A stretch of DNA of 9,685 bases from an uncultured Bacteroidales bacterium (GCA_903928285.1 CAIYQH010000157.1:1-9685); one strand, 5' to 3'. Positions 1 through 8,719 are shown, counted from the first letter of the stretch. The notes: generated from the letters alone by a model not told the origin. Program-made: numbers and translations.

Positions 1-2352
1 GACTGCGTGTGGGTCAGTATAACGGGATACTGATCCGTCGGCCGGGTTGGTGTTGACTAACAGATCCTGTTGTTGCGCCTTGAAATTCAACACATTCTGA
101 ACATCCAGGTAGAACATCAGCGACCAGTTTTTAAAATAATATCCCTTGTCGACCCTGACATCAAGCTGGTTGAATGCCTTTAGCCGCAGGGTGTTGAAGG
201 CTGAATAGTCGAGGTAGCCTTTGCCCTGGGCATTCCAGGCTGTTACCTGGCCCGATTTATCCAAATCCCAGGGGGTGTAGGGCTGGCCGCCGGCATAACG
301 CCATTTGGCGCCGATTTCCCAGTTGTGGTTAAATTTCCTGCCGATGGTTATGTTCAGCAGATGCCTGTTATCCCAGGCTGACGGAATATACTTTCCGGCA
401 TAATCGGTAAATTCGCTTCGAACGAAGGTATAGGTCAGGATGAAGTTGAATCTGAACAGGTCGGCTTTTCTGACCAGCACTTCAAAGCCATAAGCCCTTC
501 CCTTTGAAATGGATTTGAGCGGTTCATCGCCAACCGATCCGAAATCGGAACCCTTGCTGGCCAGCGATACCGAATCGCGAAGGGAAAACGGATAGTTGTG
601 GTATAATTTATAAAAGCCCTCCAGTGAAATTTTCGAATTTGACACAGGCTGGTATTCCATTCCAAGGACCAGATGATCTGCTGAAATATAGGTGATCCCC
701 AGCGAATCATTTACGAGGGTGCCGCTGTTATTCCGGTATCCAAGCGAGGTATAGGCCGGCAGCTGATAATAGCGGCCCATGTTGAAGTTCAGGAACAATT
801 TATCAGGGACAAAGGCATAAGAGGCTGAAAACCTTGGTGAAAACTGTTTCAGCAGGTTGTTCATGTTGCCTGCGTAGTTGTTGGCATCCATCCTGACACC
901 CAGGTTAAGGTTCAACCGGTCGTTGAAAAAGGCCCTGTTAACCTGACTGAACAGGCTCCACTTCAACATCTCAATCCTGGAGTGGTAGTCGAGTGTGCGA
1001 AGCTGATTCCCGATAAAGATCTTCTGGAAGGTGCTGTTGGTGTAGGTGGCATATTCAAGTCCGGCCCCATAGGAAATCTTCCATTTAACCAGGTCGGTGA
1101 GTCCTTCATAGCGCAATTTATTTTCGGTTTCCCGTGAGTTGTATTTAAACAGCAGGCTGTCGGGGAGCTCGACATTGTTGGTGTATTTGATCTGGTCGTT
1201 GTTCAGCATGTTGCGGCTGGCCACCCAGGTATCATAACCTTTTGCCCTGAAATGACGGTAAACAAGGCCAAAAACATAGCTCCACTGGTTGTTTACAGGC
1301 AGGTACTGCAGCACATAATGCTGGAATGCATCCGGGTTGGAGATTCCTGTATTCAGTTTGTTATTATCGAGGGCCCCGATGGAAATGACGGAAAGCTGGT
1401 TTCGTTTGTCAAGGTCAATCTTATATTTTAACTGGTAATCGTTGTAGGTCGGCAGGAAGGGCAGTTTCAGGGCGCTGAAGAGAAACTGAAGATATGAACG
1501 GCGTACCGAGAGGATCAGGGTAGAATTCTTCGTCACAGGGCCGTTCAGCGTAAGGGCAAGGTCGCTGGAGCCAAGGGAGAGCCTTCCCCCGAATTTCTCC
1601 TTGTTTCCATCCACCTGGCGCAGGTCCATCACCGAACTCAGGGCGTTGCCGCGGGATGTCGGGAAGGCGCTGGAGTAAAGCTGCACCTCCCTGATAAAGT
1701 CGACGTTGATAATGCCAACCGGGCCGCCGGAAGCTCCCTGGGTTGAAAAATGGTTCAGGTAGGGAATCTCCACTCCGTCGAGGTAAAACCTGTTCTCTCC
1801 GGGGCCGCCGCCCCTTACGATGACATCATTCCGGAATGACGGTGAGGAGGCGACACCCGGCAGACTCTGGATTACCTTGGAGATATCGCGGTTCGACCCC
1901 GGACTTCTTTCAATCTCCTGGATGGTAAGTTTCTGCAGTGATACCGGCGCCTCTTCGTTCCGCTCCACCACGGAGGGTTTGATCTCAACCTGGGTCAGGG
2001 TGGTCACCTGCTCGTCGAGGCCGATGTCCAGGTCCATGGTTTTGGCATTGGTTACTAGGAAATCGGCTGAAGTGTACTTTTTAAAACCGACAGAAGTGGC
2101 TACCAGGCGGGCGTAGCCGGGTTTCACACGGGCAATGGCGTAGTTCCCCTCCAGGTCGCTGGTGGCGCCCTGGGCCGGGATGCCATCGATGATGATATTT
2201 ACAAAGGGAACAGGTTCATTATTCTTATGATTGAATACCCTGCCTTTGATCACACCGGTCTGGGCTGATACCGTAATGGCAGTTAACAGGAGGAGGAAAA
2301 AAAATGATAATTTATGCAGATCAGGCCTGGACATGGATATATGATTTAACAT
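1..2352 (-). CDS. TonB-dependent outer-membrane receptor with carboxypeptidase-regulatory-like N-terminal domain (3' end cut by window)
   Basis: This is an outer-membrane active transporter energised by TonB/ExbBD; the substrate cannot be told from sequence. The frame is open from ATG 2352 to position 1, giving 784 residues. Residues 1-30 are a signal peptide (hydrophobic run about 17-28, cleavage near VSA-QT). Residues 34-112 match the CarboxypepD_reg-like beta-sandwich (GRVF..., PVPFVNI, DLEGNYAI, VGFKKY). The plug follows at roughly 118-235, with the RGGGPGENRFYLDGVEIPY motif at 180-198 and NHFSTQG just after. The rest has the alternating aromatic and polar pattern of beta strands. Family members end in a short final strand about 20-30 residues further on, so little is missing. 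A second in-frame ATG at 2334 would leave a shorter, still workable signal peptide. It is too short and differently built to be a SusC-class protein, and no SusD-like gene is visible upstream. It lies 203 bp after the TMTC-like gene, so it may have its own promoter. Confidence 0.9.
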   Translation of the reverse strand, partial: MLNHISMSRPDLHKLSFFFLLLLTAITVSAQTGVIKGRVFNHKNNEPVPFVNIIIDGIPAQGATSDLEGNYAIARVKPGYARLVATSVGFKKYTSADFLVTNAKTMDLDIGLDEQVTTLTQVEIKPSVVERNEEAPVSLQKLTIQEIERSPGSNRDISKVIQSLPGVASSPSFRNDVIVRGGGPGENRFYLDGVEIPYLNHFSTQGASGGPVGIINVDFIREVQLYSSAFPTSRGNALSSVMDLRQVDGNKEKFGGRLSLGSSDLALTLNGPVTKNSTLILSVRRSYLQFLFSALKLPFLPTYNDYQLKYKIDLDKRNQLSVISIGALDNNKLNTGISNPDAFQHYVLQYLPVNNQWSYVFGLVYRHFRAKGYDTWVASRNMLNNDQIKYTNNVELPDSLLFKYNSRETENKLRYEGLTDLVKWKISYGAGLEYATYTNSTFQKIFIGNQLRTLDYHSRIEMLKWSLFSQVNRAFFNDRLNLNLGVRMDANNYAGNMNNLLKQFSPRFSASYAFVPDKLFLNFNMGRYYQLPAYTSLGYRNNSGTLVNDSLGITYISADHLVLGMEYQPVSNSKISLEGFYKLYHNYPFSLRDSVSLASKGSDFGSVGDEPLKSISKGRAYGFEVLVRKADLFRFNFILTYTFVRSEFTDYAGKYIPSAWDNRHLLNITIGRKFNHNWEIGAKWRYAGGQPYTPWDLDKSGQVTAWNAQGKGYLDYSAFNTLRLKAFNQLDVRVDKGYYFKNWSLMFYLDVQNVLNFKAQQQDLLVNTNPADGSVSRYTDPHAV

Positions 2353-2415
2353 TCGGATAAACACTCGTTATTTAGAATCATTCTGCAATTTTCATACCAC
2401 ACTACTTTGACCTGA

Positions 2416-2423
2416 CAAATTTT
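2416..2423 (-). promoter_or_regulatory. possible -7 element for the TonB receptor gene
   Basis: Read on the minus strand this is AAAATTTG, one mismatch from the Bacteroidota -7 consensus TAnnTTTG. It lies about 64 bp upstream of the ATG at 2352. No good TTG-type -33 element is seen at the expected spacing, so this is only a candidate. Confidence 0.2.
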
Positions 2424-2472
2424 CAGGATATCCAGGCAAAAATAAAGAAAGCATGTTGATTGTTGTCACAGA

Positions 2473-2540
2473 AAGCCTGTAGGTCTGTATTGACTGCCGC
2501 GGTATCGGCCTGTTGCAGACCCCGATTTTTCTATAGGCTT
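2473..2540 (-). repeat. long imperfect inverted repeat (hairpin) between the TMTC-like and TonB receptor genes
   Basis: AAGCCTGTAG (2473-2482) faces CTATAGGCTT (2531-2540), 9 of 10 positions complementary. Inside it GTCTG (2483-2487) pairs with CAGAC (2516-2520), after a 10-nt bulge on one side. A small GCCG/CGGC stem (2496-2499 and 2506-2509) sits near the loop. It starts 15 bp after the stop codon of the TMTC-like gene, so it may end or protect the operon mRNA. It lacks a clean U-run directly after the stem on the minus strand, so I do not call it an intrinsic terminator. Confidence 0.4.
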
Positions 2541-2555
2541 GCTGATAATGGCCGG

Positions 2556-4601
2556 CTATTGGTTTTGCTTTGCGGCCTGTTCGCCGAGTTTGTAGTAAAA
2601 ATCTGCCTTCTCCCGATTCCCCCTTTTTATGTAAAGGGCATTCAACTGCAGGCATAATTCGTAGCTGGGGTTAATTTCGGCGGCTTTTTCCCAATATTTC
2701 ACAGCGGCAAAGGTGTCGGACTTCAGCATGTAATAATTCCCGATATTGATATAGGGCATTTCGAGGGTCGGATACTTTTTCATCATATCCTCATTCATCT
2801 TAACGGCACGGTCGAAATCACCCATGTCGTTGTAAACGTCGGCAAGGGCAAACACCGCCTTGATCTGCCGCGGGTTAACCTTCAGGATATGCTCATAGCA
2901 TTCAATTGCCCTGGGATACATCTTCTGATCGCGGTAGGCCATTCCAAGGTTTACCCAGGCGGGTTGCATCGTCGAATCGATGGCAATGGCCTTGTTCAGG
3001 AAATAGGTAGCCGAATCATAGTTTTTACCCATGAACAGGTAGACAGTTCCCAGATCGTTGGCGGTCTGGTAGTTATTGGGATAAAGCGCCAATCCGCGCC
3101 GGAGGTGGGAGATGATCGTCTGGTATTTGAACTGGTTGACGGCGCCGGTTCTCAGGAAGTTTTCATCCTGGTATACTGTATTCATCAGGAAACCGCCGTA
3201 ATCAATGTTTGCCTTTGCCGAATTGCGCAATGATTTGACATCGGTTCTGTAAAGGTCAAACAGGTTACGCCAGTCGCGGTTTCTCGAAACCGACATGACG
3301 GTATAGGGAATCAGCAGCAGGATAAGCACCGCGAGGATCTTGATCCTGGAATCCATTTCGATGGTCAGGCTTTTCGGGTCGGTTTTGAAAATCCTGAAAA
3401 TAAACCACACGATCACCGTGCAGAATCCCAGGGATGCATTGAATATAAAACGTTCCCCGACGATTCCGACAACTGGCACCAGTGTATTGGAATACATGGC
3501 AACGGCTATCAGGTACCAGAGAATCGCAAAGGAGAGGATGTGTTTTTCGCGCAGTTTGCTGATCGCGTACAGCAGCAGCCCCGCATGGATCAACAGGGAC
3601 AGGATCGCCCATAGGTTGGCCAGGTTGGTGATGGGGATCATGTCGAATCCGTAATAATAGACCAGCGGATAGGGATAGACCAGGATACGCAGGTAAAAGA
3701 GCAGCGAAACCAGCCCTGTTCCGAGGCGGATCCAGAAGTTCTTCTCAAAATAGAGCGGGTTTTCAATATAGTAGTTGGTATGCTGGATCGGCGGTAAAAA
3801 GAGATGCGGGATAAAATGGGCAAGCAGCATCACACCCAGGATAGCCCCCACAACAACAACGATCTTTTTGACAGGTACTTTGGTAAAGAAATAGAGTACC
3901 AGCGGGTATAGCACCAGGAAGGGAAAAATGGCGGTCTTGCACAGGTAGCCTGTTAAGAAGATAGGTGCTGCCACAAAAAGGTAGCGTAATTTATTAGTTT
4001 CCGCATAGTTTAATATGAACCACATGCTGCCCAGCCCGCAGAGAAAGGTGAGAATCTCATCCCTGTTTTTCAGGCTTGCCACAACTTCGGTATGCACCGG
4101 GTGCGCCATAAACAACAGGGTAATCATAAAGGGGAACAGGATGTTGAAATTTTTCAGAAGCCGTTTCAGAATAAAGAAAAGCAGGACCGACATTGCCCAG
4201 TACAGCAGGATATTGACGGCATGACTGCGGCCGGGTTTATTCCCCCAGAACTGGTATTCCAGCGCAAAGGTGGCCTTCACGACGGGCCTGTAATCGGATG
4301 CCGTGGAGCCCAGATTGCCCTGCTGGTTAACATAATGGGTGGAGAATATCTCGGGAAGGGCTTTGAAACCACGCTGAACAAGCTGGTTATTGGTAACGAA
4401 ATTATCGTCGACGGCAAATTTGTTGAGAATGGTGTTGCCGTAAAGAATAAAGGCAAAAAGGAAGAAGAACAATACAAAGTAACGATCGCCCTTTTTGGAA
4501 CCAGAGGTCAGCACGACAGGTTTTTCGGGGGCAATTTCCTTCTTTGGCTGAATCACCCTGCCAGCCGGGACTTTTGTTTTCGGGACATAACCTTTTTTCA
4601 T
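2556..4601 (-). CDS. multi-spanning membrane protein with C-terminal TPRs, TMTC/GT-C glycosyltransferase-like
   Basis: Predicted inner-membrane protein of 681 residues, probably a lipid-linked sugar-dependent glycosyltransferase. The N-terminus (1-40) is basic and cytoplasmic. Many hydrophobic segments follow between about 41 and 435. Features shared with the TMTC/PMT-type GT-C fold are an acidic pair in the first extracytoplasmic loop (VDDN, D65-D66), DYRPV at 103-107, HPVHTE at 167-172 followed by NRDEIL, GERFIFNASLGFC at 382-394, and RNRDWRNLFDLYR at 440-452 just after the last membrane span. About five TPRs fill 495-676. In animals, TMTC proteins are ER O-mannosyltransferases; the bacterial acceptor and sugar are unknown, so function is inferred from architecture. 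Its ATG overlaps the TGA of rsmA by 4 nt, indicating translational coupling. The alternative is a TPR membrane protein that has lost catalysis, but the retained acidic pair argues mildly against that. Confidence 0.85.
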   Translation of the reverse strand: MKKGYVPKTKVPAGRVIQPKKEIAPEKPVVLTSGSKKGDRYFVLFFFLFAFILYGNTILNKFAVDDNFVTNNQLVQRGFKALPEIFSTHYVNQQGNLGSTASDYRPVVKATFALEYQFWGNKPGRSHAVNILLYWAMSVLLFFILKRLLKNFNILFPFMITLLFMAHPVHTEVVASLKNRDEILTFLCGLGSMWFILNYAETNKLRYLFVAAPIFLTGYLCKTAIFPFLVLYPLVLYFFTKVPVKKIVVVVGAILGVMLLAHFIPHLFLPPIQHTNYYIENPLYFEKNFWIRLGTGLVSLLFYLRILVYPYPLVYYYGFDMIPITNLANLWAILSLLIHAGLLLYAISKLREKHILSFAILWYLIAVAMYSNTLVPVVGIVGERFIFNASLGFCTVIVWFIFRIFKTDPKSLTIEMDSRIKILAVLILLLIPYTVMSVSRNRDWRNLFDLYRTDVKSLRNSAKANIDYGGFLMNTVYQDENFLRTGAVNQFKYQTIISHLRRGLALYPNNYQTANDLGTVYLFMGKNYDSATYFLNKAIAIDSTMQPAWVNLGMAYRDQKMYPRAIECYEHILKVNPRQIKAVFALADVYNDMGDFDRAVKMNEDMMKKYPTLEMPYINIGNYYMLKSDTFAAVKYWEKAAEINPSYELCLQLNALYIKRGNREKADFYYKLGEQAAKQNQ

Positions 4602-5473
4602 CCTGAAATATTAATTTGTGCAAATGTAGAAATTTCTGCTGTAAGCCTTACGAAATCGTCCACTGAAAGTTGCTCTGCACGGAGGCCAAGGTTCCTGGTG
4701 AACCATTCCGACTGGGAGGCAGTACCTGCAGCAGTGGCGGGAAGCATCGGGCGGATGGCATTCCGCAAGGTCTTCCGCCGCTGGTTAAAGGCCATCTTTA
4801 CCACCCTGATGAACAGCTGTTCGTCGCAATTTAGTTTCATGGTTTTGTTCCGCCGCAAGCGGATAACGGCAGATTTGACCTTTGGCGGCGGGTAGAATAC
4901 CGTTTCACTGACCGTGAAGAGGTAGTCAATATCATAAAAAGCCTGGAGCAGCACGCTGATGATCCCATAGGTTTTATTGCCCGGCGGTGCCGCAATACGT
5001 TCGGCCACCTCCTTCTGGAACATCCCGATCACTTCGGGGATCCTGTTGCGGAATTCAAGGGATTTAAAGAGGATTTGGGAGGAGATGTTATAGGGGAAAT
5101 TTCCGATTACCGTAAACTTCGTGGCGGGCTTTTCATGTTCCGGGCCCTCCTGCGTGGGAGCCTCGGTATCAGGCGGGAAATTAGCCAGGTCATACGACAG
5201 GAAATCGGCCAGCAGCAATCTGTTTGTAATTTGCGGGAAGACCCTGCCGAGGTATTCAACAGCTTCACGGTCAACCTCCATAAACCAGGCGTCAAAGGAG
5301 CCAGCAGGCTGAGCCGCTCCGTCGAAACCCAGGATGTATTTTGTAAGAACCCCCATGCCCGGGCCGACTTCGAGCACGAGTGGTATGCCGGGGTTCAGGT
5401 ACCCGACAATTTTCTGGGCGACATTTTCATCACGCAGGAAATGCTGTCCCAGGTGTTTTTTTGGTCGGATCAT
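4598..5473 (-). CDS. rsmA: 16S rRNA (adenine1518-N6/adenine1519-N6)-dimethyltransferase
   Basis: RsmA (KsgA) uses S-adenosylmethionine to dimethylate two adjacent adenines in the 3'-terminal hairpin of 16S rRNA during small-subunit maturation in the cytoplasm. The 291 residues show the family order. KKHLGQHFL is at 5-13, which fixes the start at 5473. The SAM-binding motif LEVGPGMGVLT is at 34-44. The acidic residue after strand 2 lies in MEVDRE (65-70), ADF at 89-91, and the catalytic NFPYN at 125-129 (usually NLPYN). FYPPPKVKSAV is at 193-203 and the C-terminal QRRKTLRNAI at 231-240. It is slightly longer than common family members because of a small loop near 52-60 and a polar, Pro/Glu-rich insertion near 101-118 before the catalytic strand. 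It starts 57 bp after the TPR gene and its stop overlaps the TMTC-like gene start (ATGA). No Shine-Dalgarno is visible. Confidence 0.97.
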   Translation of the reverse strand: MIRPKKHLGQHFLRDENVAQKIVGYLNPGIPLVLEVGPGMGVLTKYILGFDGAAQPAGSFDAWFMEVDREAVEYLGRVFPQITNRLLLADFLSYDLANFPPDTEAPTQEGPEHEKPATKFTVIGNFPYNISSQILFKSLEFRNRIPEVIGMFQKEVAERIAAPPGNKTYGIISVLLQAFYDIDYLFTVSETVFYPPPKVKSAVIRLRRNKTMKLNCDEQLFIRVVKMAFNQRRKTLRNAIRPMLPATAAGTASQSEWFTRNLGLRAEQLSVDDFVRLTAEISTFAQINISG

Positions 5474-5530
5474 GGTTATTGAATATAAATCGCCGGAGAG
5501 ACAAAACAGGATCTGCCTCTGCCAGCGGTG

Positions 5531-7492
5531 TTAATGAACTCCATCGCCGCGCAAAGCCCGGTATCTCCGGCGTGCGTCGGGCACGAAAATGCTCCCCGGG
5601 AATTTGTCGAGCAACTCCAGGTACAGCGACATGGCTTTCGGGGGATTATTGAGCTGTTTTTCATTGAGTTGGGCGCTTTGCATCAGGGCCTCATCGGCGA
5701 GTATCTCTTCGGGAAAGTCTTTGACAAGTTGTCTGAAAAGGGAATCCGCCTCCGCATATTTTCCCTGTTTTGCCTTGATTTCAGCCTTTTTATAAAGTAC
5801 CTGCTGGAGGATCGGATGCTCCCCGAACAGCAACGATACGGAGTCAAGCGTTTTCAGTGCAAGCTCCTCCGCATTGCGGTAGTCCAGCAGGTCGGCCCGG
5901 GCATAATAACCCAGGGCGACGGTGCTGCTGTCGGGATCGTAATTTTCACTGATCAGCAGCGACAGGGCAATGGCATCGTTTGAGATGAACTTGGAAGTGG
6001 CTGCTTTCAACACATCGGCCTGAGCCTTTGCCCACTTGAATTCGCCGATGTAAAAGGAGAGTTTTGCATTTTTGAATTTCGCCTCCTGCCCCAGGACATC
6101 ATATTTAAAATCCTGGTAAGCCTGCTGGTAAAGCAGGGTCGCCTGCCACACGTCGTCGGTAAACAGGAGGATGTCGGCCAGTTCGATCTTGCATTTTGCC
6201 CGGTCGGCATCAGACACGCCGGCCATCCCGATGGCATGGTTCAGCAGGTCGATGGCTTCATCAGGTTTTTCGAGGTAGAAAGCCCTGATATGGGCCTGGT
6301 TCCTGATAACGGAGATGTTTCCGGGGTCATCACCTGAGCCCAGCATCTCCCCGAATTCCTTGTCCATCAGTTCAAGTTGCTTGCGCGAAGGAGCAGGATC
6401 GGCAATGATTTTCAGGTAGCGGGTGTTGGCAAGTTCCCTGCGGCTGTAATCATAATAGGAACACGAACGCCCTTTTGATACCAGGTACCGGTAACATTCA
6501 ATCGCCACGTCAAACTTCTCATTAGCCGTGGCCAGACTGGCCAGCGATACGATCTTTTCCCCGTTTTCATTTAACCTCCTGTCGAGTGATTTGGCCTGGA
6601 CTAAGGCGAGATCGAAATCCTTCTGCTGGATGGAATACCACCAGAGTAGTTCGGCATAGCAGGTCTTGTCGGGATTTTTCTGAGCCCGGGTCAGGAGTAC
6701 TTTACGGAGTATCTCATTTTTCTCATTGTTGACGTCGAATGAGAGGGTCATCTGGATGCGGTCCTGCACGGTCTGAAGATACGCTTTATTCACCTCCAGC
6801 AGATCGAGGTACTCCTCCGTCGCATTTTTAAAATCGCCCATCCGCTCATATACGTTTGCCAGTTCAAACCCGAAGGTGTACGAATTATTCATCAGCTGGC
6901 GGCCCTTGCGATAGGTACGCAGGGCATACTCATTTTCTCCCTTCATCAGGAAGGCGTTGGCAAGGTCGTTGACCTGCTGCTGGCTTGGTTTCAGTTTACC
7001 GAGCGCCTCCTCGTACAGTTTTTTTGATTTGTCGGTGTTCCCTTCGCGGAAATAGATATAGCCCAGGTCGACCAGGCTGTGCAGCGCTTCTGGTTCGGTT
7101 TTCAGGTTCTTTTTTACCAGCTTTTCCGCCTTGCCGTAATCCTTTGATTCAACAAGGCACATCAGCAGGTACTGGAAATAATAGGGCGTCGGTTTCTCTT
7201 CATAAAGCCTGCCAAAAACTTCCGCCGCCTTTTCGAACTCATGGTTCTGATAATACTGGATTGCCAGCGGCTCCTCGTTTTCCGAACGCAGTGCATCCTG
7301 CTGGAAGGGCAGGACAGGCTGGTTCGGAGGTTGTACATCCTGCGAAAAGAGGAAAACGGGAATAAACAGGAACAGGAATATCAACAATCCCTGGCAGATG
7401 ACAGGGGAAAGATGATCCTCTGAAGGAAAGGCCAGCCGGCCCTCTGTTTTGAGCTGTTTAGAATTCATATTTTCCTTTTCCGGGATGATCAT
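5531..7492 (-). CDS. exported or membrane-anchored tetratricopeptide-repeat protein of unknown function
   Basis: This 653-residue protein appears to be made almost wholly of helical TPR-type repeats, so it is likely a scaffold for protein-protein contacts. A hydrophobic stretch at about 31-49 ending in FLFSQ looks like a signal peptide or N-terminal anchor and places the rest in the periplasm. TPR-like units are clear at about 75-260 (for example NHEFEKAAEVFGRLYEEKP and EALHSLVDLGYIYFREGN). The middle is less regular. The C-terminus (about 560-645) resembles the sol-type repeats of BamD/YbgF-like proteins (QGKYAEADSLFRQLVKDFP, then a similar unit). The start at 7492 gives an ATGA overlap with the amidohydrolase stop. 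A second ATG at 7468 (Met9) has a purine-rich AAGGAAAA just upstream and would shorten the N-terminus. I do not recognise an enzyme domain or a named family. Confidence 0.85.
   Translation of the reverse strand: MIIPEKENMNSKQLKTEGRLAFPSEDHLSPVICQGLLIFLFLFIPVFLFSQDVQPPNQPVLPFQQDALRSENEEPLAIQYYQNHEFEKAAEVFGRLYEEKPTPYYFQYLLMCLVESKDYGKAEKLVKKNLKTEPEALHSLVDLGYIYFREGNTDKSKKLYEEALGKLKPSQQQVNDLANAFLMKGENEYALRTYRKGRQLMNNSYTFGFELANVYERMGDFKNATEEYLDLLEVNKAYLQTVQDRIQMTLSFDVNNEKNEILRKVLLTRAQKNPDKTCYAELLWWYSIQQKDFDLALVQAKSLDRRLNENGEKIVSLASLATANEKFDVAIECYRYLVSKGRSCSYYDYSRRELANTRYLKIIADPAPSRKQLELMDKEFGEMLGSGDDPGNISVIRNQAHIRAFYLEKPDEAIDLLNHAIGMAGVSDADRAKCKIELADILLFTDDVWQATLLYQQAYQDFKYDVLGQEAKFKNAKLSFYIGEFKWAKAQADVLKAATSKFISNDAIALSLLISENYDPDSSTVALGYYARADLLDYRNAEELALKTLDSVSLLFGEHPILQQVLYKKAEIKAKQGKYAEADSLFRQLVKDFPEEILADEALMQSAQLNEKQLNNPPKAMSLYLELLDKFPGSIFVPDARRRYRALRGDGVH
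7469..7480 (-). promoter_or_regulatory. purine-rich stretch that could favour the internal start Met9 of the TPR gene
   Basis: On the minus strand the bases before ATG 7468 read GAAAAGGAAAAT. This is a weak Shine-Dalgarno-like run a few bases from that start. No such run can be judged as clearly for the ATG at 7492, which lies inside the end of the upstream gene. Confidence 0.25.
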
Positions 7493-8694
7493 GCATTATT
7501 CACCTGGTTCAGCAGCCCGATGGTGACCCATGCCATCAGGCCAACCCCTGCAAGGAGACTTTGTTCATCAATATCAAAGGTGGCGGAATGGAGGTTTGAC
7601 CTGATTCCCATGGCCTCCTTACTGATGCCCAGCCTGTAAAGACAGGAGGGTACCTTTTCGGCGAAATAGGCAAAATCTTCGGCTGTCATGCGCTGGTCAA
7701 GTTCCTTAACGTGTTCCCGGCCCAGATATTCTGAGGAGAGGCTGCGAAGCTTGCCGGTCAGACCGGGATCGTTGAACAGGAACGGATAGCCATGGGCGAT
7801 CCTGACATCGCAGGTTGCGCCCATTGCTTCGGCTACGCCGGAGGCGACTTTGCCGATACGCTGATGAACCTCTTTGCGCCATGCTTCATTATAGGTACGT
7901 ACCGTTCCATCCATTGTGACAACATCCGGGATAATGTTGGTACGCCCCTCCCCTACGATCCTGCCGAAGGAGATCACCGTGGGCATGACGGGGTCGGCGT
8001 TGCGGCTGACGATTTGCTGAAGCGCCAGGATGATATGCGCGGCAATCACCACGGGGTCGATACCCTGGTTTGGCGTGGCGGCGTGGCCTCCCCTGCCCTT
8101 TACCGTAAGAAATATTTCATCGGTCGATGCCATATAGGCCCCGGCCTTCAACCCGACATCGCCTGCCTGAAGGGTGTTGATCACGTGCTGGGCGATCACG
8201 AACATGGGCGTGGGGTTTTCGAGCACCCCTTCGGCGATCATCCGCACGGCTCCCCCGGGATAGCTCTCTTCCGATGGCTGGAAAATAAGCTTGACGGTAC
8301 CCGGAAAGCGATCCTTCAGGCAACTCAGGATCTTCGCAGCTCCCAGCAGACAGGCCATGTGCACGTCGTGACCGCAGGCATGCATCTTCCCGGGATGTTG
8401 TGACTTATAGGGTACTTCATTCTTTTCGGCGACAGGCAGCGCATCCATGTCGGCCCGCAGGGCGATGCAGCGCGTGGATGGATCCTTTCCTTCAATCAGC
8501 CCGACAACACCGGTTTCTGCGATACCCTTTTTGTAGGATATCCCGTATTCATCCAGTTTTCCGCATATATATTCAGCAGTTTTGAACTCCTCGCACGACA
8601 ACTCCGGATGCATGTGAAAATGGCGGCGGATCGCGACGACCTCCTCAAAAAACGACTGGGATAATGCCTCGGTTTGCTGTTTCAAATCTTCCAT
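7489..8694 (-). CDS. M20D-family metallo-amidohydrolase (N-acyl-amino-acid / hippurate hydrolase-like)
   Basis: Cytoplasmic zinc or manganese hydrolase that cleaves the amide bond of N-acylated amino acids; the exact acyl group and amino acid cannot be told. The 401 residues match the usual length of this family. The M20D metal set is present: Cys107 and His109 in HACGHD, Glu143 in PSEE (Glu142 being the likely general base), His170 in AQH, and His369 in LHSATF. RADMDALP at 80-87 and the dimerisation-domain GRGGHAA with His204 are also present. HMHPELS at 27-33 is the typical N-terminal motif and supports the start. The Cys ligand separates it from DapE and ArgE types, which use His there. 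No signal peptide is seen. It is the first gene of the run, with a promoter-like element 26 bp upstream, and its TGA overlaps the next ATG. Annotated relatives include IAA-amino-acid and N-acetyl-diaminopimelate hydrolases; choosing among them from sequence would be guesswork. Confidence 0.93.
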   Translation of the reverse strand: MEDLKQQTEALSQSFFEEVVAIRRHFHMHPELSCEEFKTAEYICGKLDEYGISYKKGIAETGVVGLIEGKDPSTRCIALRADMDALPVAEKNEVPYKSQHPGKMHACGHDVHMACLLGAAKILSCLKDRFPGTVKLIFQPSEESYPGGAVRMIAEGVLENPTPMFVIAQHVINTLQAGDVGLKAGAYMASTDEIFLTVKGRGGHAATPNQGIDPVVIAAHIILALQQIVSRNADPVMPTVISFGRIVGEGRTNIIPDVVTMDGTVRTYNEAWRKEVHQRIGKVASGVAEAMGATCDVRIAHGYPFLFNDPGLTGKLRSLSSEYLGREHVKELDQRMTAEDFAYFAEKVPSCLYRLGISKEAMGIRSNLHSATFDIDEQSLLAGVGLMAWVTIGLLNQVNNA

Positions 8695-8719
8695 CAGATC
8701 ATGGGTGTGAAATAAAATT

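Noticed and set aside
1..2352. Reading the receptor as SusC of a polysaccharide utilisation locus
   Set aside because: It is shorter than SusC proteins, has the RGGGPGEN-type plug of a different receptor group, and no SusD or glycoside hydrolase gene is visible.
2473..2540. Calling the hairpin a Rho-independent terminator
   Set aside because: There is no clean T-run directly after the stem on the minus strand and the stem has a large bulge.
2392..2655. Minus-strand open frame of 87 codons between the TMTC-like and TonB genes
   Set aside because: It overlaps the TPR end of the TMTC-like gene in another frame and covers the hairpin; nothing in it resembles a known protein.
4092..4895. Plus-strand open frame of 267 codons
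   Set aside because: It lies opposite the TMTC-like gene and rsmA, both of which have clear family motifs; its translation has no recognisable domain.
7792..8403. Plus-strand open frame of 203 codons
   Set aside because: It is antisense to the amidohydrolase, over its metal-binding motifs; His/Gly-rich content is what the opposite strand of such a gene gives.
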